A stretch of 64,000 bases of DNA from Bacillota bacterium (GTDB lineage Bacteria > Bacillota > Clostridia > Christensenellales > Aristaeellaceae): the NCBI GenBank assembly GCA_023416585.1, contig JAEZHM010000036.1:72213-136212 (forward strand), written 5' to 3'. Below are positions 15,262 to 24,752 of the stretch, in pieces. Every line of letters starts with the position of its first letter. The stretch's first letter is position 1. The notes beneath the pieces were generated by a model. That model was not told the origin of the DNA, searched no databases, and was given only the letters and a program-made list of their open reading frames with translations. The position numbers and the translations under genes are program-made.

Positions 15262-16968
15262 GTGAAAAACATCAGTTTGCGTATTAAAATGCTTATATTT
15301 TCAGTGTTGGCCGCTGCATTGATCCTATTGGTATGGGCACTTTCCTTATCCCTTTTTGAAAACACGAAGATAGGCAGCAAATTGTACGATGAAATTATGC
15401 TATCCAACGAGCTGACTACGGACATCAAACCACCTGTGGAATATGTGATCGAAGCCTATGCAGCAGCGCAGGAATATATTGGAACGGACGGTTCCAACCA
15501 GAGAGACGAACTGCATACATCGTTCCAAGCCCTGAAACAAGCCTTTCTGGAGCGTTATTCGTATTGGGACGCGCACATTACGGACAGCGAAATGCGGCAG
15601 GTCTTTTTGAAAGACTCCTATGATTCCGCCATACATTTCTTCGATGTATTTGAAAACGAGGTCGTAATCGCAGGAAAGAATTACAATGCCGTTCTAATGA
15701 AATCGGCGCAGCGAAATCTGAAAGCCGCCTATTTGGAGCACCGTGCCGCCATAGACAAGACCTTGACGCTGTCTGACAAGTGGCGGACAGATTTGCTGAA
15801 AACAGCGGAAGAAACAACCCAAAGAAACAATATCATGGTGATCGTGATCGTTATTGGCGGCCTGGTGGCCTGCGTGGCAGTAAGCTTGTTGATAACCCTT
15901 CCGCTGGCAAAGACTTCCCGGTATGTAACCGGTGTAATGGAACGCATTGCCGATGGGGATCTTAATGCCACCATCGACGACAAATTCATTTCCCGGGATG
16001 AAATGGGACGGCTGTGCCTGTCCACAAAACGAACAGCGGAACGCCTGAACGGTTATCTTTCGTATATTCAGGAGATCACGAAGGTTTTGAACTTAATGGC
16101 CGCGGGGGATATGCGCATCCGTCTTGCGAACGATTACAGCGGCGAATTTGCGCCCATCAAGCAAGCGCTGCTGGAAATATCCTCATCGCTCAACCATACG
16201 CTCACTGCCATCGCGGTTGCGTCCAGCCAGGTCAACGCAGGCGCGAAGCGGATCTCCGAAGAAGCGCAGACACTCTCCCATGGCGTGCAAACACAGGCGA
16301 CTTCCATTGAGCAATTAACCTCATCCATTGAAAGCGTATCCGGGCAGGCAAAAGATAACGCGAACAATGTGAAAAATGCTACGGACTATGTGAGCAGGGC
16401 AGTCGTTGGAATCGGCCAAAGCAATGAAACCATGCATAAGATGCTTGATTCCATGGATAGGATCAGCAAAACCTCCGGCGAGATCGGCCAGATCATCAAG
16501 GTAATCGACGATATCGCATTCCAGACGAACATCCTGGCCCTCAATGCCGCGGTGGAGGCGGCCAGGGCAGGTTCCGCCGGCAGCGGGTTTGCCGTTGTGG
16601 CAGGTGAAGTACGCAATCTGGCCGGCAAGTCCTCTGAAGCGGCCAAGCAGACAACACAGTTGATTGAAGCTTCCCTCAAAGCCATATCCGGCGGCGCAAA
16701 ATACTCGGAAGATACAGCCAAAGAGCTTGAGGAAGTGGCACGGGAAACGGAACAGATCAAGGCCGCCATTCAGGGCATTGAAACCGCTTCTGCAGCGCAA
16801 GCCACCGCCATTGAACAGATAAAGCAAGGCCTGAAACAGATATCTGATGTGGTGCAGAGCAACGCCGCCGCATCCGAGGAAAGCGCCTCAGCATCCGAAG
16901 AAATGTTCAGCCAGTCTACGCTTTTGAAGGAAGAAGTGGAAAAGTTCACGCTGGACGGGATGATGTAG
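15262..16968 (+). CDS. Methyl-accepting chemotaxis protein
   Basis: 568 residues from a GTG start with AAGGAG upstream. Membrane segment 1 spans residues ~10-32. An extracellular four-helix-bundle type sensor follows (~33-190), then membrane segment 2 (IMVIVIVIGGLVACVAVSLLI), two HAMP-like segments (~215-310) and the signalling domain. The hairpin tip is well conserved: IIKVIDDIAFQTNILALNAA, VEAARAG and FAVVAGEVRNLA. These bind CheA/CheW. The Glu/Ala/Ser-rich helices on both sides carry methylation sites. It senses an unknown ligand and feeds the flagellar motor, for which motAB lies at 27.5-29.2 kb. The gene ends at a strong terminator. Confidence 0.93.
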   Translation: MKNISLRIKMLIFSVLAAALILLVWALSLSLFENTKIGSKLYDEIMLSNELTTDIKPPVEYVIEAYAAAQEYIGTDGSNQRDELHTSFQALKQAFLERYSYWDAHITDSEMRQVFLKDSYDSAIHFFDVFENEVVIAGKNYNAVLMKSAQRNLKAAYLEHRAAIDKTLTLSDKWRTDLLKTAEETTQRNNIMVIVIVIGGLVACVAVSLLITLPLAKTSRYVTGVMERIADGDLNATIDDKFISRDEMGRLCLSTKRTAERLNGYLSYIQEITKVLNLMAAGDMRIRLANDYSGEFAPIKQALLEISSSLNHTLTAIAVASSQVNAGAKRISEEAQTLSHGVQTQATSIEQLTSSIESVSGQAKDNANNVKNATDYVSRAVVGIGQSNETMHKMLDSMDRISKTSGEIGQIIKVIDDIAFQTNILALNAAVEAARAGSAGSGFAVVAGEVRNLAGKSSEAAKQTTQLIEASLKAISGGAKYSEDTAKELEEVARETEQIKAAIQGIETASAAQATAIEQIKQGLKQISDVVQSNAAASEESASASEEMFSQSTLLKEEVEKFTLDGMM

Positions 16969-17458
16969 AATTCAAGCGAAAAAATGTAAAGCATAGAACA
17001 AAGTATATCTACAAAGAAGAGGGGGCCGCAAAAGCTCCCTCTTCTTTATATTTCCAGCAATACAGAGAATCATATGCATCTTGATGCGCTGCAGATCTTC
17101 TCCGTTGCAATAGCCCCCTGCCATCTGCGACGGCAAGGCGATTTTATGTCTTGCAGTCTGGTGTAAGGGTGCTCTTTGGCCACATGCCATTGGCATTCAG
17201 GCGCGTTTCTTTTTCGGGCTTCCATGTGAAGCGGAGCCGAAATGAATTTTACTGCGCCACCGGCAGAAGATTTTTCTATGATTTCACAATAAAACGCCCA
17301 GGGCAATTCAGAGCCCGGATATGCGTAAATAGCATAAACATGTGCAGAAACGATTAATTCTTACCAAATAGTATATTAAAAGTTGAATTTTTTGAAAATA
17401 AATGCTTTACTAAAAACAATGACTGAGAAAGGCAACTGGATAAAGAGGAGGCGCAACA
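16969..17458 (+). other. Intergenic region: receptor terminator, then promoter region of the uptake operon
   Basis: After the terminator at 17013-17050 there are ~350 bases with no gene I can support. The part from 17340 is AT-rich; TTGAAT at ~17384 with TTTACT 17 bases further is a weak promoter candidate for the operon that starts at 17459. Confidence 0.4.
17013..17050 (+). terminator. Terminator of the chemotaxis receptor gene
   Basis: AAAGAAGAGGG...GC, loop CGCAAAA, then GCTCCCTCTTCTTT followed by ATATTT. The stem is 12-13 bp. Confidence 0.85.
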
Positions 17459-18259
17459 TTGATATACAAGGGCGTAGCTCTATGGAATTATGTCCGGGAT
17501 GATGAAAAGCAGCTGCTTTATCTGGCGCACCGGTTTTATGGGTTAGGGTTTCAGTCGGTTAGCTACAATGGCCGGGAATTTTCTCTTTTGAGCGAACAGG
17601 GCGGCCGGGAACTGGCGGCGTTTTTAAACGATACGGGAATGAAGCTGACTGTGCATTATTTGCTGCCCGACCCTGACGCACCGGACAAATGCCAGGCGTT
17701 CCTCAACGGGATCGATCATATGTCCTATTGGCAGCAGCAATACGGGCTGCTGAACGGGCTGACCTTCGATGTCAGGTATGAAAAATCCCGATTGATGCCC
17801 TACCTTAATTATACGCTGAACGTTATGCGCTTAAGCGGTGTCCGCATTGCAATGGAGGACTATCCCCTGTCTCAGGGGGAATGCTCCCTGCCTGAAAGTA
17901 TCGTGCATCCGCTGGATGATTTTGGCCTATTGATCGATATCGGGCATATGAACCTGCGCCAAACCAAGAGCGGGAGCCATGAGGCCGCAGATTTCCTGAA
18001 TGCGTTCCGAGCCCTCCCCTATCCCATCCACGAGGTGCATGTGCATGACAACCTGGGGGAAAAGGACGACCATCGATGGCTTGGTTTTGGCACTCTGCCT
18101 CTTAACGCCGTAGCCCGCGGGCTTCATGAAGCCGGTTTTTCCGGCATCGCTACAGTAGAGATTGTTCAGCGCGATTGGCCGCTGGAGGACGGAATCCGCT
18201 ACGCGAAAGATACAGCGGAAAAATTCATGGACGCGATGACCCGCGCATCGGAAGCGTGA
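17459..18259 (+). CDS. Sugar phosphate isomerase/epimerase-like TIM-barrel enzyme
   Basis: 266 residues from a TTG start with GAGGAGG seven bases upstream. It belongs to the AP_endonuc_2 (xylose isomerase-like) family. Metal-site candidates stand at the ends of strands: Glu in IAMED, Asp/His in LLIDIGHMN, His in EVHVHDN, Asp-His in DDHRWLGFG and Glu in ATVEIV. Such enzymes isomerise or epimerise keto-sugars using a divalent metal. As first gene of the uptake operon, it probably processes the sugar imported by the transporter coded just downstream. The precise substrate cannot be read from the sequence. The GFG motif after DDH is typical of the myo-inositol/hydroxypyruvate isomerase-like branch. 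Confidence 0.85.
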   Translation: MIYKGVALWNYVRDDEKQLLYLAHRFYGLGFQSVSYNGREFSLLSEQGGRELAAFLNDTGMKLTVHYLLPDPDAPDKCQAFLNGIDHMSYWQQQYGLLNGLTFDVRYEKSRLMPYLNYTLNVMRLSGVRIAMEDYPLSQGECSLPESIVHPLDDFGLLIDIGHMNLRQTKSGSHEAADFLNAFRALPYPIHEVHVHDNLGEKDDHRWLGFGTLPLNAVARGLHEAGFSGIATVEIVQRDWPLEDGIRYAKDTAEKFMDAMTRASEA

Positions 18260-18308
18260 AAGTTCTTCCTATATTCCCCGCCTTGCGTGCAAGAGAGGAT
18301 GTATACCT

Positions 18309-19250
18309 ATGAGCACAGTGATCCGCCAAACCCATTTGACCAAATCACGTAAGCAGATGAAGTGCATACTGCGAAATTGGGACCTGTATTTGCTGCTGAT
18401 CCCAGTGCTCGCCTATTTTATCATTTTTCACTTTGCCCCTATGTACGGGGTACAGATCGCGTTTCGCCAATTTTCCTTTCGCAAAGGCATCACCGGAAGC
18501 ACTTGGGTGGGACTAAAACACTTTGAGCGCTTTTTCAGTTCCTTCTATTTTGAACGGCTGATGATCAATACCCTGACCATCAGCATCTACAACCTGATTC
18601 TTGGCTTTCCAGTACCTATCATTCTTGCGCTTCTTCTAAACGAGGTGAAGAACCCGCATTACAAAAAAACGATTCAAACGATTACCTATGCTCCCCATTT
18701 CCTGTCCACCGTGGTCATGGTGAGCATCATCAACGCCCTGTTCTCCTCTTCTACCGGAATTGTCAACAATATCGCCCAAGCGCTGGGCGGCCAACGCACC
18801 GATTACATCACCGAGCCTGCCTATTTTAAATCGCTGTATGTGCTTTCCGGCGTCTGGCAGAGTATGGGCTGGAATTCCATCATCTATATCGCTGCTCTGT
18901 CGGGGATCGACCCGACGCTGTATGAGGCGGGTCGTGTGGACGGAGCGTCAAAATGGAAGATGATGCTTCATATAACCCTGCCCTGCATTTTGCCAACAAT
19001 CAGCATCATGTTGATATTGAACTGCGGCCGGATGATGTCTATCGGTTTTGAAAAGGTATACCTGATGCAGAACGACCTGAACATTGCGGCCTCCGATATT
19101 ATTTCCACCTATGTATACAAGAGCGGCCTGATCAATTCGGAGTATAGCTTTTCCACCGCTGTTGGACTTTTCAACTCAGTCATCAACTGCATCCTGCTGG
19201 TTACAGTGAACGCCATTACCGGCAAGCTGAGCGATACGAAAATTTTCTAA
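18309..19250 (+). CDS. ABC sugar transporter permease (LplB type)
   Basis: 313 residues, six membrane segments, with the BPD_transp_1 EAA loop near residue ~200 (YEAGRVDGASKWKMMLHITLP). The N-terminal YLLLIPVLAYFIIFHFAPMYG with MYGVQIAFR is a hallmark of the LplB/YtcP-type permeases of Firmicutes that serve complex or plant-derived sugars. It pairs with the next gene and with the binding protein at 20227. No ATPase gene is present, as is usual for this class: a shared MsmX-like ATPase coded elsewhere would power it. Confidence 0.92.
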   Translation: MSTVIRQTHLTKSRKQMKCILRNWDLYLLLIPVLAYFIIFHFAPMYGVQIAFRQFSFRKGITGSTWVGLKHFERFFSSFYFERLMINTLTISIYNLILGFPVPIILALLLNEVKNPHYKKTIQTITYAPHFLSTVVMVSIINALFSSSTGIVNNIAQALGGQRTDYITEPAYFKSLYVLSGVWQSMGWNSIIYIAALSGIDPTLYEAGRVDGASKWKMMLHITLPCILPTISIMLILNCGRMMSIGFEKVYLMQNDLNIAASDIISTYVYKSGLINSEYSFSTAVGLFNSVINCILLVTVNAITGKLSDTKIF

Positions 19251-19270
19251 CTGTCGGGAGGGAATGAACA

Positions 19271-20164
19271 TTGCGCATGCATCTTGCCAACGAAGCTAAG
19301 GGAGATACGGTCTTTACAGCTGTGGTATACTCCATCCTGTTCGTACTGGCGGCAATCGTTTTATATCCGCTGGTGTATGTAGTCAGCGCCTCCTTTTCAA
19401 GCCCCAATGCCTTGGTGAAGGGAGAGGTGTTTTTATGGCCCATACGGCCCACCATATCCTCCTACCAGGCGGTGATCCGCGAATCCCGCCTGTGGCTTGG
19501 ATACCAAAACACCATCCTGTATACGGTGGTTGGCGTTTCCATCAACGTGGCGCTGACCATCCTTGGAGCGTATCCCCTGTCCAGAAAGGATCTGATTGGC
19601 AGAAACGCAATCATGATGCTGATCACCTTCACCATGTTCTTTTCAGGGGGCATGATTCCCCTGTATATCATCATCAAGCAGATGAAAATGATCAACACAC
19701 TATGGGCCGTTATCCTGCCTGGCGCCATATCCGTAACCAATCTTATCATCGCCCGTACCTTTTTTGCCACCAGCATTCCTTATGAATTGCAGGAATCCGC
19801 CTTTGTGGATGGCTGCTCCAACTTAAGAACCCTGGTCAGCATCATTCTTCCCCTGTCGATGCCCATTGTCGCCGTGCTGTTGATGTTTTATGGCGTCGCC
19901 CAATGGAACGCTTACTTCAACGCCATGATGTACCTAACCGACAGCAAGACCTATCCCCTGCAGATTATACTCAGAGAAATATTAATGACCAACAGCATAG
20001 CCGACGCCACCGATACCACCATGAACAGTGTAGACCAGATTCTTTTGTTTGAAGGCATGAAATATGCGGTGGTAATTGTAGCAAGCCTCCCCGTTATGTG
20101 CTTGTATCCCTTTTTGCAGCGGTACTTTGTCAAGGGCGCCATGATTGGTGCGATCAAAGGCTGA
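19271..20164 (+). CDS. ABC sugar transporter permease (YtcP/AraQ type)
   Basis: 297 residues. The TTG start at 19271 has GGAGG nine bases upstream; the ATG two codons later would be too far away. There are six membrane segments. The EAA loop reads ELQESAFVDGCSNLRTLVSIILPLSMP. FTMFFSGGMIPLYIIIK is a family signature of YtcP/LplC partners of LplB. It begins 20 bases after the upstream permease gene, so both halves of the channel are made together. Confidence 0.92.
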   Translation: MRMHLANEAKGDTVFTAVVYSILFVLAAIVLYPLVYVVSASFSSPNALVKGEVFLWPIRPTISSYQAVIRESRLWLGYQNTILYTVVGVSINVALTILGAYPLSRKDLIGRNAIMMLITFTMFFSGGMIPLYIIIKQMKMINTLWAVILPGAISVTNLIIARTFFATSIPYELQESAFVDGCSNLRTLVSIILPLSMPIVAVLLMFYGVAQWNAYFNAMMYLTDSKTYPLQIILREILMTNSIADATDTTMNSVDQILLFEGMKYAVVIVASLPVMCLYPFLQRYFVKGAMIGAIKG

Positions 20165-20226
20165 CATACGGTTTGACTCGCCTTCATGCGCGGGGATGCG
20201 CATACAAATAAAAGGAGGTCCTCTTA

Positions 20227-21780
20227 ATGAAGAAACGGTTACTCGGTTTGGTGCTTGCATTGTGTATGGTGTTGTCCCTAGGCCAGGCACTGGCGGAAAG
20301 CAATCCCTTCCCGTTGGTAACAGAACCCCTCGAATTGACCATGGCTGTGTGGCAGCGGTCCGGTCAGGTTCCCTACAATGACATGCTTACATGGCAAAAG
20401 TATGAAAAGCTCACCGGCATCCATATCAACTGGATCGAGCTGCCAGACAGCACTTTCAATGAGCGGCGCAACCTGATGTTTGCCACCGGCGACCTGCCCG
20501 ATGCTATCTACCGGGCCAAGCTGACAATAAACGAAATCAACAAGTACGCCTCCGAAGGGCTGTTGATGCCGCTCAACGACCTGATTGACAAATGCGCCCC
20601 CAATCTGAAAGCTTTCTTCGAAAAGTATCCGGCGGTGAAGGACGCCCTGACCCTGGATGACGGCAATATTTATTCCGTAGGCTATTTTAACCTTCACCCT
20701 AGCATGAAGGTGCAAATCAAACAGTTCATGAATAAATCATGGCTGGACCGACTGAACCTTAATATGCCCGCCACGATTGATGAATTAACCGAAGTGTTTC
20801 GGGCTTTCCGTGACAGCGATGCCAACGGCGACGGCGAACTTAATGACGAATTACCTTTGAGCAGCGACTCCATCAATTCCGTAATCAGCAGCTTTTACGG
20901 CGCTTTTGGCCTGCAGAACCGCGGCCCCAACCAACCCTGGGTGGATGTGGACGAGACAACCAGCGCGCTGCGTTTCTGGCCCGCCTCCGACAGCTACCGC
21001 AAGCTTCTGGAAACCATGCGCCTATGGTATGAGGAAAAGCTGCTGGATAATGAAATCTTCACCATGACTACCGAGCAATCCGTAGCCAAGGGTACAGCCG
21101 ACAAGATTGGCATGTTCTGCGCGGTAAACATGACCAACGTAGGCGACAAGGCGGAGAATTACCAGAACCTGCCCGCCGCTTTGATCGGCCCCGACGGCGA
21201 CCAGCTGTATACCGCCTGCAAGTCCATGATATACGCTCCTGGTTCCTTTGTCATCTGCGAGGGCAACGAGCACCCGGAAGAAACCATGAAGTGGATAGAC
21301 TACTTCTACAGTGAGGAAGGCGCAGAACTTCTGTTCATGGTTGAAAAAGGCTTGCTTTACGACACAGATGAAAATGGCCGCAACTATTACACCGACCTTG
21401 TAACCAAGAATCCCGATGGCCTGACGCTGACCCAGGTTATATCCTCTTATACCAGCTGGAGCGGCGGCAACAACCCGGCCATCATCCTGGACAACTACTT
21501 CATCGGCGGTGAAACCATGCCTATCCCGCTGGCGGTTGCCGAGGCCATGCTCCCCTATACCCCCAAGGAAATTTGGGAAAGCATTTCCTTCAACTCTGCG
21601 CAAATTGAGGAAATGACGCCTATCTTAAACGACCTGACCTCCTATGTGGAGCAAATGCGCGCCGAGTTCATCACCGGCCGCTCCTCCTTGGATACGGATT
21701 GGGAAAACTATGTAAAAACCTTGAACGATATGCGGATGCAGACCTATCTGGATATTGTGGCTGAAGCGCTAAAAAAATAA
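20227..21780 (+). CDS. Extracellular sugar-binding protein of the LplA type
   Basis: 517 residues from an ATG with AAAAGGAGG upstream. The signal peptide ends ...LGQALA and, unlike most Gram-positive binding proteins, has no lipobox cysteine, so the protein may be released or held by another partner. The fold is SBP_bac_1-like: the early domain has LTMAVWQRSG and GDLPDAIYRAKLT, and an aromatic-rich ligand cleft follows. A short EF-hand-like loop, DSDANGDGELNDE, sits at residue ~199 and should bind calcium. It supplies substrate to the two permeases upstream. It is followed by the hairpin at 21800-21828. Confidence 0.9.
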   Translation: MKKRLLGLVLALCMVLSLGQALAESNPFPLVTEPLELTMAVWQRSGQVPYNDMLTWQKYEKLTGIHINWIELPDSTFNERRNLMFATGDLPDAIYRAKLTINEINKYASEGLLMPLNDLIDKCAPNLKAFFEKYPAVKDALTLDDGNIYSVGYFNLHPSMKVQIKQFMNKSWLDRLNLNMPATIDELTEVFRAFRDSDANGDGELNDELPLSSDSINSVISSFYGAFGLQNRGPNQPWVDVDETTSALRFWPASDSYRKLLETMRLWYEEKLLDNEIFTMTTEQSVAKGTADKIGMFCAVNMTNVGDKAENYQNLPAALIGPDGDQLYTACKSMIYAPGSFVICEGNEHPEETMKWIDYFYSEEGAELLFMVEKGLLYDTDENGRNYYTDLVTKNPDGLTLTQVISSYTSWSGGNNPAIILDNYFIGGETMPIPLAVAEAMLPYTPKEIWESISFNSAQIEEMTPILNDLTSYVEQMRAEFITGRSSLDTDWENYVKTLNDMRMQTYLDIVAEALKK

Positions 21781-21799
21781 AAGACCCAAGTTTCTGCTG

Positions 21800-21828
21800 A
21801 CGGACAGGCGCAAACTGCGCCTGTCCGT
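21800..21828 (+). terminator. Strong hairpin between binding protein and AraC gene
   Basis: A perfect 13-bp stem (ACGGACAGGCGCA / TGCGCCTGTCCGT) with a three-base loop, but no U-tract. It may be an RNA-stability element that keeps binding-protein mRNA high, or a leaky terminator. Confidence 0.65.
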
Positions 21829-21857
21829 ACAGCCGTTTCATGGGGAAGGATTTTGCC

Positions 21858-24026
21858 ATGCCAAAGTACAGAACCAATAAGCAGCGCATTAAGTATTTCA
21901 TCAGCTATATGGGCGCGGCCATGCTTATCGCGCTCCCGGTAATGGGTTTGTTTTATTTCCGGACTGTAGCCATGGTAAACGATCAGCATGAACAGACAGC
22001 CCGGAATATCGTACAATCCCAGCAGCAGATTCTGGACCGAGTTTTCCTGGAAATCGAGCAGATCGCTCTGCAGATCGACAGCGATGTCTCCTTCAGCAGC
22101 TACAGGATGGAGAAAGCCGGATATGACACCTATCAAGGTATGCTGCAGCTGCGCCGCTATGTTGCTGCCAATGATTTTCTTAGGGATGTGGCGCTTTTAA
22201 CACCCGGCGGCAGTATTCTTTCTTCTGTGGGTTCCTTTCAGGTCAATGACTTTATCGGGCGCTATGCTTTTCCTCAGCTTCAGGAGGCCCCTTCTCTGCT
22301 GGATGAGTACTTTAAGGAAGGCAGAAACAACGTCCGCCTTTATCCGGTCTCCTCAAAGGGGCTGATGCTTGTTTCCTTCGCTCAGCCGCTGATGGGGCTG
22401 CCTAAAACCCGGCTGCTTCTGTTTGTGCTGGAAAAATCTCAGATGGACGCACTCTTTTCTGCCGCGATGCAAGGGGATGGCTCAGATTTTGCGGTATTGG
22501 ACCGGGAGAGCGGCGACATCATATACCGTTACCGTACCTCCGCCAACCCGCTGGAACAGCCGGGAATGACCGTGTCCCGCATGGCCTCTACCCGGATGGC
22601 GGTGGATTATGTGTATTGCTATGACGCTTATCTGGCAAACGAAAAATTCTCTTCACTGAACCGAAGCTTTCTTCAAATTATCCTTTTGACGCTGCTGGCT
22701 GTGTTTATCGTATCTCAGGGAATGAGCGCGGTCAACTATCGGCCAGTACGCCGGTTAATGGAGCTTTTGCCTGCAAAAGGTCTTGCGCATCCGGAAAAGT
22801 TATCAGATGTGGAAGCATATATGCGAAATATGATGGCGCGCAACATGGAAATGGCGCAGCAGCTGCAAAGCTATTCACGCCTGACCCGTGATTATGCCCT
22901 GCAGCAGGCGCTGCTGGGAAGGGGAGATGAAACTCAGCTTTCCCAAATGCTTTTTGTCATGGGAGTTTCCTTCCCCCATCCTTACTATACCGTTTTTCAT
23001 TTTCTCACCACCGCCTTTCAGGCCGGCGAGCCTGGCTCTCAGCCCGTTTCCTATCGTGCCCGGCTGCTTCGGGAACTGGAACAGTCCGCTTCTTCCTTCG
23101 GCTGTGCGGAGGGAGTCGAATGGTACGACGCTTCCCTGGTGATGATTGTCAATCATCACACAAAGCAGATTGACACGAAAGCCATATATGATACAATCTG
23201 CTCACAGGGAGAAAACGCCGCCCTTATGACTGTTGGCTGCGGCTGCACAGTGGACCAACTGGTCTTGATGAACCATTCCTTGTATGAGGCTATGTCCGCC
23301 AGCGAGCTGGCACGCTTTCGCCTGCAGCCATTTGTAGATGCAGCGCATTATGAACAGGCGGTTCAAGAGGAAATTTCCCTGCATCTCCCCTTGGAAGAGC
23401 AGCTGTTGGCGGCGGTAAAACAGGGCAGCAATGCCGGTATCCACAGCCTGATCCAGCAGCTTGAGCAAAGCCTCTTAAGCGAACAAACGGATATCCATAG
23501 CCTTCATATTCAAACCATGGCCCTTGTCTCCCTCCTATCCGCTCTGGTGGGAAAAAACCAGGTAGAAAGCTTTCAGGATTATGTGCATGAGCTGATGGGG
23601 CGCAACACATTGGCCACCTATGCCCAGACCTTGGAGGTTCTCTGCCTGGCTGTCAGCGATACGCTGAACGCATCAAAAGCCATGCGGGAAGATGCGCTTT
23701 TGCAGCGTATTACCCGCTTTATTGAGGAGCATTATGATGATCCGGAATTAACTGTACAGAAGATTGCACAGCGGCTTTCCATGTCCGCCTCCTATTTAAC
23801 CCACTATATGCGGGAGAGAATGCAAACCACGCCTTCCAAATATCTTGAGTCAGTCCGCATGGAAAAGGCAGTGTATCTGCTGCGCCAAACAGATTCCCAG
23901 ATCAAGGAGATCACACGCCAAGTGGGCTATACGGACGCCAGCAGCTTTGTACGAAAGTTCAAGGCGGAGACAGGTGTCACGCCCATGCAGTATCGTGAGG
24001 CCGCAGTAAAAAAGGCAGTACAGTAA
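21858..24026 (+). CDS. Membrane-bound AraC-family transcription regulator
   Basis: 722 residues. The ATG at 21858 has AAGGA seven bases upstream. The order is: a membrane segment (ISYMGAAMLIALPVMGLFYF), an extracellular sensor of ~240 residues (Cache-like), a second membrane segment (IILLTLLAVFIVSQG), a cytoplasmic linker, and a C-terminal AraC double helix-turn-helix (LTVQKIAQRLSMSASYLTHY and IKEITRQVGYTDASSFVRKF, ending VTPMQYRE). This is the one-protein form of the YesM/YesN principle: an outside signal is passed straight to the DNA-binding domain. Its place behind the transporter genes suggests that it activates the operon at 17459 in response to the sugar. Confidence 0.9.
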   Translation: MPKYRTNKQRIKYFISYMGAAMLIALPVMGLFYFRTVAMVNDQHEQTARNIVQSQQQILDRVFLEIEQIALQIDSDVSFSSYRMEKAGYDTYQGMLQLRRYVAANDFLRDVALLTPGGSILSSVGSFQVNDFIGRYAFPQLQEAPSLLDEYFKEGRNNVRLYPVSSKGLMLVSFAQPLMGLPKTRLLLFVLEKSQMDALFSAAMQGDGSDFAVLDRESGDIIYRYRTSANPLEQPGMTVSRMASTRMAVDYVYCYDAYLANEKFSSLNRSFLQIILLTLLAVFIVSQGMSAVNYRPVRRLMELLPAKGLAHPEKLSDVEAYMRNMMARNMEMAQQLQSYSRLTRDYALQQALLGRGDETQLSQMLFVMGVSFPHPYYTVFHFLTTAFQAGEPGSQPVSYRARLLRELEQSASSFGCAEGVEWYDASLVMIVNHHTKQIDTKAIYDTICSQGENAALMTVGCGCTVDQLVLMNHSLYEAMSASELARFRLQPFVDAAHYEQAVQEEISLHLPLEEQLLAAVKQGSNAGIHSLIQQLEQSLLSEQTDIHSLHIQTMALVSLLSALVGKNQVESFQDYVHELMGRNTLATYAQTLEVLCLAVSDTLNASKAMREDALLQRITRFIEEHYDDPELTVQKIAQRLSMSASYLTHYMRERMQTTPSKYLESVRMEKAVYLLRQTDSQIKEITRQVGYTDASSFVRKFKAETGVTPMQYREAAVKKAVQ

Positions 24027-24054
24027 AATGATTATTCTTGGAAGGATGGCACAA

Positions 24055-24594
24055 ATGAAGCATTCCCACCCTTACGATGCCATCGTGGTTCTTGGATACA
24101 AGCTTAACGCGGATGGTTCACCAAAGGAGCAGCTTATAGACAGGCTAAAGCGGGCAGTGGATTGCTACCGTCAGGGCGCGTCCCACACGATTATCACCTG
24201 CGGCGGACAAACGCCTAAGACCCCTAATACAGAAGCAGAGCAGATGAAGAACTGGCTCATTGGCCATGAAGTTCCCCCAGGCGCCATCCGCTGCGAGGAC
24301 CGCTCCCAAATCACTTGTGAAAACCTGATGAATGCAAAGCAAATGATCACGAAAGAGGAACATCCGCGAATTCTGCTGGTAACCTCCGATTATCATATGT
24401 TCCGTGCCAGCTGGATTGCAAGGAGCCTGGGCTTTCGGGTGCATGGCTGCAAGGCCCCCATGATGCCCTCCCCGGAAAAGCGCCTGGCCCGAAAAAGGGA
24501 GCCCATTTATTGGCTCAACTATGTGATGGGCTGGGAAACTGGCCGAAAAAAACAACCCCAATGGTTTGCGGCAGCCATCCGGAAAATCAAATAA
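24055..24594 (+). CDS. YdcF/SanA-like DUF218 protein
   Basis: 179 residues from the ATG at 24055, with AAGGA eight bases upstream; an ATG at 24028 lacks such a site. The core matches DUF218: AIVVLGYKLNADGSP, HTIITCGGQT, NTEAEQMKNWL, CEDRSQITCENLMNAK and ILLVTSDYHMFRA. Members are linked to cell-envelope processes or bind S-adenosylmethionine (YdcF), but the reaction is not settled. No membrane segment is predicted here, so this copy is cytoplasmic. It follows the regulator by 28 bases and may be cotranscribed with it. Confidence 0.85.
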   Translation: MKHSHPYDAIVVLGYKLNADGSPKEQLIDRLKRAVDCYRQGASHTIITCGGQTPKTPNTEAEQMKNWLIGHEVPPGAIRCEDRSQITCENLMNAKQMITKEEHPRILLVTSDYHMFRASWIARSLGFRVHGCKAPMMPSPEKRLARKREPIYWLNYVMGWETGRKKQPQWFAAAIRKIK

Positions 24595-24752
24595 TACAGG
24601 TGCAGCTCATTGAAGATAGGTACTTGCTTTTCCATTCAGCCTTATGAAGGAAAAGCGGTTTCTGCTCCTGAAAACCGCAAGGGAAAGGAAGGAGCGTTGT
24701 TGAATGTAATGACAACATGCAGGCAAGACAGCGATTCAAAGGAGGAAAGCAC

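Noticed and set aside
17070..17306. Minus-strand 78-codon frame behind the chemotaxis receptor
   Set aside because: No ribosome site, no family, and it lies in the leader region of the divergent operon.
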